DNA of 35,140 bases from the IMG/VR virus record IMGVR_UViG_3300035204_001535, positions 1-35,140 of that record. The stretch is one strand, 5' to 3'. The translations under genes and the position numbers were made by a program. Positions 32,117-35,140 of this stretch are shown in pieces. Source of the DNA: a virus. The notes under the pieces were generated by a model. That model searched no databases. It worked only from the letters and a program-made list of their open reading frames with translations, and was not told the DNA's origin. Numbering within the stretch: the stretch's first letter is position 1; every line of letters starts with the position of its first letter.

Positions 32117-32563
32117 TTATTCAAACGAAGGAAAGCGCATATACTGATAAAAGTACTGCCTTCCTTTCTCCTGATTATTTTTAGCGGTATGTAGTGCCAG
32201 GTTTAGCGTTTCCTCGCCCTTATACGGGTAAAATGCCACTCCTACAGGCTCATAGTAGATAGCCATCACATCCACTCTTTTTGATAGATCCTTTTTCTTT
32301 TTGGTGCCGGACCTGAATTTTATTTCCAGACTTGTGCCGGTCCTCATCTTGTGAACATGCTTTACCTGGACCCGGTAGAATTTTGATTTAATATCTTCAA
32401 CTACCATGTCAACTCCATCATCATCACATATATTTTGATAAACATGGTAGCCGTCGGTTAAGAGCCGTTGAGATACAGCCAATTCTCCAATTTTTCCGAT
32501 CCTGGTATAAGGTTTGTGCCGGTTAGAAACAGGGGCAGGTGAAACCACATGACTTTTTTTCAC
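32117..32563 (-). CDS. PD-(D/E)XK endonuclease-like protein (148 aa)
   Basis: Core 'RIGKIGELAVSQRLLTDGY' (Glu27), 'DDDGVDMVVEDIKSKFYRVQ' with Asp52 and Gln66-Val-Lys68, then 'VDVMAIYYEPVGVAFYPY'. This is the E...D...QxK pattern of the restriction-like fold found in group-I-intron endonuclease and resolvase relatives. It starts with GTG at 32563, with AGGGG about nine bases upstream. Third nuclease-type protein of the early operon. Confidence 0.7.
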   Translation of the reverse strand: MKKSHVVSPAPVSNRHKPYTRIGKIGELAVSQRLLTDGYHVYQNICDDDGVDMVVEDIKSKFYRVQVKHVHKMRTGTSLEIKFRSGTKKKKDLSKRVDVMAIYYEPVGVAFYPYKGEETLNLALHTAKNNQEKGRQYFYQYMRFPSFE

Positions 32564-32576
32564 AACTAAGACACCC

Positions 32577-32822
32577 CTATTTCTTAACCGGTTTCTTTTT
32601 GTATCTTGGTTTTCTATGCTTTGGCATAATTTTTAATCTCCCATTTGGAATAACTATTACAGCTACTTCACCTTGCGAATACGCGCCTAGGTATTTATCA
32701 GGAAACTTTTCCTCAAATTCTTTTACTGTCCCTATCATAAAATCTTGGATGAGTTTTGGGACATCCCAGGTCCGCATTCTAGGGCAACCCCCAGAACACT
32801 TATGCCGTGACCATCTTTGCAT
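32577..32822 (-). CDS. Small basic protein (81 aa)
   Basis: The ATG at 32822 has an excellent AAAAGGAGG site. The product has an N-terminal Cys/His pair ('RHKCSGGCPRMRTWDV'), a helix and a strongly basic C-terminus ('KHRKPRYKKKPVKK'), so it may bind nucleic acid. No family recognised. Confidence 0.65.
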   Translation of the reverse strand: MQRWSRHKCSGGCPRMRTWDVPKLIQDFMIGTVKEFEEKFPDKYLGAYSQGEVAVIVIPNGRLKIMPKHRKPRYKKKPVKK

Positions 32823-32927
32823 TTGGTCCTCCTTTTATTAAAAATTTTGCACGGGCCACCGCCAAACAGGAGGATCGTTTGGGTCTGGAACATTGCGGAG
32901 TCCTGGTGGCCCATGCTATTCAACAAC

Positions 32928-33395
32928 CTAGAAAGGCAAGCCGATTTTGGTCTTGAGTATATCTAGAATCTGATGGGCAGATTCCAGGTGGCCTATAGCC
33001 GTTTCCAGATCATCATCCACCGTTGCATCCGAGGTATGTGTGTTGGTAGGGGGTGGTGCAGGTGCAACAGATGGGGGTGGTGCTGTAGTAGCACCGGAAG
33101 TCCCTTGTATGCCATTTTCTATATCAGCATAGGTCATGCCGTTAACCCTAAACGCTGTATAATCGTTGCCATTATTATTGGTGGCACTATATTTTTCCAA
33201 GGTTACGGAACCGCCTTTGACTATTCCCAGAGTTTGGATGGCCTCATGGACCTTTTCGCTTGCTCGGAATGATCTGCCATCGGTGAACTTGTAATTTGCA
33301 TTGCCGTACTTATCGACGTAAGGCTTATCATAATCAAGTATACCGCTAACAGGCACTCCAATATCAAACTTTATGTTTTCGAGTGGGGATTCCAT
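32928..33395 (-). CDS. Possible SSB-like single-strand DNA binding protein (155 aa)
   Basis: N-terminal ~90 residues are beta-type ('YGNANYKFTDGRSFRASEKV', 'GGSVTLEKYSATNNNGNDYT'), compatible with an OB fold. A Pro/Ala/Thr linker follows ('APPPSVAPAPPPTNTH'), then an acidic helical tail ending 'KIGLPF', reminiscent of the SSB C-terminal tip. It lies next to the RecB-like nuclease, a common pairing. The SSB assignment is inference; no sequence-level match is claimed. Confidence 0.5.
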   Translation of the reverse strand: MESPLENIKFDIGVPVSGILDYDKPYVDKYGNANYKFTDGRSFRASEKVHEAIQTLGIVKGGSVTLEKYSATNNNGNDYTAFRVNGMTYADIENGIQGTSGATTAPPPSVAPAPPPTNTHTSDATVDDDLETAIGHLESAHQILDILKTKIGLPF

Positions 33396-34309
33396 TGTTG
33401 TTTCTCCTTTTGTTTTGTTTGATTAAGTGGAAATTCATCTATGAGTGTAAAAACCTCTCGTGGTTGTGGCTTATGTGTTGGCTTTGGAAAACCATCTTCA
33501 CCACAATCTATTTTTCTTCTGAATGAGTTATAATATCCATACCATTCATAACAATATTTTTTTTCCTTATGAATTGTGTAAGGGATATTGAATTCCATGC
33601 TTAGGTCTTCCTCAGATACAAGTGAAAATGGTTTTAATTTGAGTGTATGGGTAGGGTTTGTCCGGTAATTTTCCCTGATATAAAGCACACCGATTTTGTC
33701 CACGGTAATATTGTAAATGTTTTTCAATAGTATTGCGTATGCTGCTTGTTGAATAAAGTGATCATCTTTTTGGGTACCTGTTTTATTATCCACCAGGCAA
33801 ATAATATCCTTACCCCTGCTTGATTTCATTATGTACAATTGATCAGTCTGTCCAGCCCACCCTATTTGTGGATGCCAAAGGGGAATTTCATTGCCTATTA
33901 CTACAGGTAGATACTCATCATAAAAGGACGAATATGATTCCATGTATCTCCGTACCTTATAAATAAATTCATCAATGTCCATTTGTGTCATCCAAACTTT
34001 ATTAGGTTGTCTAAGGATGGTTTCAATCATTCTTTCCCTATTAATCTCAAACCCCCTTAAATAATCCTCAATTAGTTGATGGACGACTGTTCCAATTGTA
34101 GCTGCAGTATCCCTGATTATATCTGCAAACCAACCGGTGTTTTTTTGCCATTTGTCAAATGCTGGACCTTTTGACATTGTCATACCGAGAATGGTGGTGA
34201 CAGATGCCCGGTAAGTTTTTTTTATATCGCTGGCTGCTTTATGGTAATACCACCGCATTCCTGAAATACTTGATTTACCAATTCCTTCATCTTGTATGAT
34301 TTCTTCCAT
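33371..34309 (-). CDS. RecB/Cas4-family PD-(D/E)XK exonuclease
   Basis: The 312-residue protein has the full family pattern: 'GTVVHQLIEDY' (G73...H77), 'GQTDQLYI' (D156), 'CLVDNKTG' (D174, K176) and 'QQAAYAILL' (Q187...Y191). A strong AAGGAGG precedes its ATG. It overlaps the SSB-like gene by 25 bases. Likely trims DNA ends for recombination or processes replication intermediates, possibly with the SSB-like partner. Confidence 0.85.
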   Translation of the reverse strand: MEEIIQDEGIGKSSISGMRWYYHKAASDIKKTYRASVTTILGMTMSKGPAFDKWQKNTGWFADIIRDTAATIGTVVHQLIEDYLRGFEINRERMIETILRQPNKVWMTQMDIDEFIYKVRRYMESYSSFYDEYLPVVIGNEIPLWHPQIGWAGQTDQLYIMKSSRGKDIICLVDNKTGTQKDDHFIQQAAYAILLKNIYNITVDKIGVLYIRENYRTNPTHTLKLKPFSLVSEEDLSMEFNIPYTIHKEKKYCYEWYGYYNSFRRKIDCGEDGFPKPTHKPQPREVFTLIDEFPLNQTKQKEKQQWNPHSKT

Positions 34310-34328
34310 GTTTCCTCCTTGGTTTGAT

Positions 34329-34556
34329 TTATGCTCTTAGATGCTTTGCCTCAAAAGCAATTAGATCTGATTTGTTTATACGATACTCTCCATCACCCCT
34401 TCCAGGGAAACGATGGAATTTTAATAATCCAGAGTCACACCACTTTCTTATGGTCTGACGATCTTTATAGCCGAGCCTAGTAGCGACTTCGGTTAAAGAT
34501 AAGTATTGTTGGGATTGATAACTTGTTTTAGTTAGGTTCTTCTCGGTATGTGGCAT
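34329..34556 (-). CDS. Excisionase/MerR-type HTH protein (75 aa)
   Basis: 'YLSLTEVATRLGYKDRQTIR' followed by 'KWCDSGLLKFHRFPG' and 'GEYRINKSDLIAFEAKH' is the winged-helix pattern of the HTH_17/excisionase family (helix-turn-helix plus wing). It is first in the early minus-strand operon and diverges from the repressor gene. No ribosome site is visible before the ATG, so its leader may be very short. It may direct excision with the integrase, act as Cro-like switch, or both. Confidence 0.75.
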   Translation of the reverse strand: MPHTEKNLTKTSYQSQQYLSLTEVATRLGYKDRQTIRKWCDSGLLKFHRFPGRGDGEYRINKSDLIAFEAKHLRA

Positions 34557-34678
34557 TTAGTACTGGTTTTGGTATGATATGATATGTGGTTCATATATAA
34601 AAAGTAATATGACAATCGTAATAAAACAAGTTGTATAGTATGGTCAAACATGGTCAATCGTATCCATAGGAGGATGAT
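34557..34678. promoter_or_regulatory. Repressor/early-operon divergent control region
   Basis: It holds two tandem 10-bp repeats, ATGGTCAAAC (34640-34649) and ATGGTCAATC (34650-34659), and an ATGATATGATATG stretch near 34573. On the minus strand the repeats read TTGACC, usable as -35 boxes, and TATCAT about 20 bases before the early ATG could be a -10. A 10-base spacing is one helical turn, typical of repressor operators. Confidence 0.55.
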
Positions 34679-34960
34679 ATGACAGAATTTATGGCCCAGT
34701 TTAGTATAAAATTAAAGGAAGTTAGAAGAAACCTAAATGTGACCAGGGAAAAAATGGCAACTGATATAGATACAACTGTAAGTACAATATACTCATATGA
34801 AAGTGGGCGTAGAACGCCACCAATTGACTATATAAGCAGGTTGATAAACTTTTATAATCTAGACCCTGCTGATTTATTTAATGGTAAAGAAAATGTAGAC
34901 TATCTAGTAATAATAAAATATTTAGAAGATAAAATAAAAAAACTTGAACAGGACCGTTAG
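34679..34960 (+). CDS. Xre-family HTH repressor (93 aa)
   Basis: 'LKEVRRNLNVTREKMATDI' then 'TTVSTIYSYESGRRTPPIDY' is a canonical HTH_3 domain, followed by 'ISRLINFYNLDPADLFNG' and a C-terminal coiled helix ('YLEDKIKKLEQDR') for dimerisation. It lacks a LexA-like cleavage domain, so induction would not be by self-cleavage. AGGAGG lies five bases before the ATG. Likely the lysogeny repressor acting on the 34557-34678 operators. Its last codons lie in the left arm of a large palindrome. Confidence 0.8.
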   Translation: MTEFMAQFSIKLKEVRRNLNVTREKMATDIDTTVSTIYSYESGRRTPPIDYISRLINFYNLDPADLFNGKENVDYLVIIKYLEDKIKKLEQDR

Positions 34961-35030
34961 GACCGTTTTTTATAAACTTTCTTATACGTACGTACGTAAG
35001 GGGGTTTTATAAAAACAGTCCTACTGTCCT
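34950..35030. repeat. Large imperfect palindrome with ACGTACGTACGT centre
   Basis: Left arm 34950-34976 and right arm 35005-35030 match as an inverted repeat in about 23 of 25 aligned bases. Each arm carries two copies of AGGACNGT (left 34950-34957, 34959-34966; right, reversed, 35015-35022, 35023-35030). The middle has TACGTACGTACGTA (34985-34998), itself a perfect palindrome. Confidence 0.75.
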
Positions 35031-35140
35031 GCTTACATTTTAATTTCCAGTAATTTCCAGTAAACCTACTTTACGGTATTTGAAAGATTGTTCCATTGTT
35101 TCGATAAAAGTAACAATTTGTTCCTATAAAAGTCACAAAT
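35031..35140. repeat. Short direct repeats at the right edge
   Basis: TAATTTCCAG occurs twice in tandem (35041-35060). ATAAAAGTAACAA (35104-35116) and ATAAAAGTCACAA (35126-35138) match in 12 of 13 bases, 22 bases apart. No gene is seen in this AT-rich stretch. Confidence 0.5.

Noticed and set aside
32735-32926. Minus-strand frame of 63 codons with a TTG start
   Set aside because: It overlaps the well-supported 81-residue gene for 88 bases in another frame, lacks a ribosome site and has no protein-like pattern. The 105 bases between 32823 and 32927 are left as intergenic.

Overview
This window reads as most of, or all of, a temperate tailed-phage genome (or prophage) of the short-tailed, podovirus-like kind. 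The evidence is a contiguous virion block with large terminase, portal, scaffold, major capsid protein, head-tail adaptor, tail-hub-like protein, three internal/ejection-type proteins (one of 2001 residues) and tail fibres, plus a tyrosine integrase, a Xre repressor diverging from an excisionase-like protein, and a small replication/recombination block. The DNA is AT-rich, most genes have good GGAG-type ribosome binding sites, and genes overlap tightly (ATGA, TAATG, TTGA junctions), as in bacterial phages. The host cannot be named from the sequence. The gene content resembles uncultured aquatic temperate podoviruses (inference). No tRNA, rRNA, IS element or CRISPR array was seen.

Layout. (1) 1-23591, minus strand: morphogenesis, read right to left. 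Two small membrane proteins (possible lysis pair), a very basic protein, terminase, a small protein, portal, a DUF5681-type protein, a 2OG-Fe(II) oxygenase, scaffold, capsid, a perfect hairpin terminator, adaptor, tail proteins, ejection proteins, fibres. The last fibre runs off the left edge. (2) 23592-24272: a non-coding control region with a perfect palindrome and three tandem TGTTAC repeats. (3) 24273-27825, plus strand: a metzincin-like protein, three genes of unknown function (one with a zinc-finger-like Cys cluster), integrase and a small possible RHH protein. Each of the first five genes is preceded by a hairpin plus a conserved leader. A bidirectional terminator closes the block. (4) 27885-34556, minus strand: early genes. 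These are the excisionase-like protein, a RecB/Cas4-like nuclease, an SSB-like candidate, three more PD-(D/E)XK-like proteins, a DnaD/O-like replication initiator with an apparent lambda-style origin inside its gene, and several small zinc-ribbon proteins. (5) 34557-35140: the repressor, its control region, a large imperfect palindrome centred on ACGTACGTACGT, and short direct repeats.

How it fits together (inference): the Xre repressor and excisionase-like gene form the lysis/lysogeny switch. Early minus-strand genes start replication at the internal origin and handle recombination, with host polymerase and helicase since none is encoded. The plus-strand block carries integration and accessory genes under a shared post-transcriptional leader. 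The morphogenesis operon then builds the particle.

The strongest candidates for undescribed biology are the repeated hairpin-leader family (24207-26480), an 86-codon gene apparently nested in another frame inside the giant ejection protein gene (6587-6847), and the palindrome at 34950-35030.
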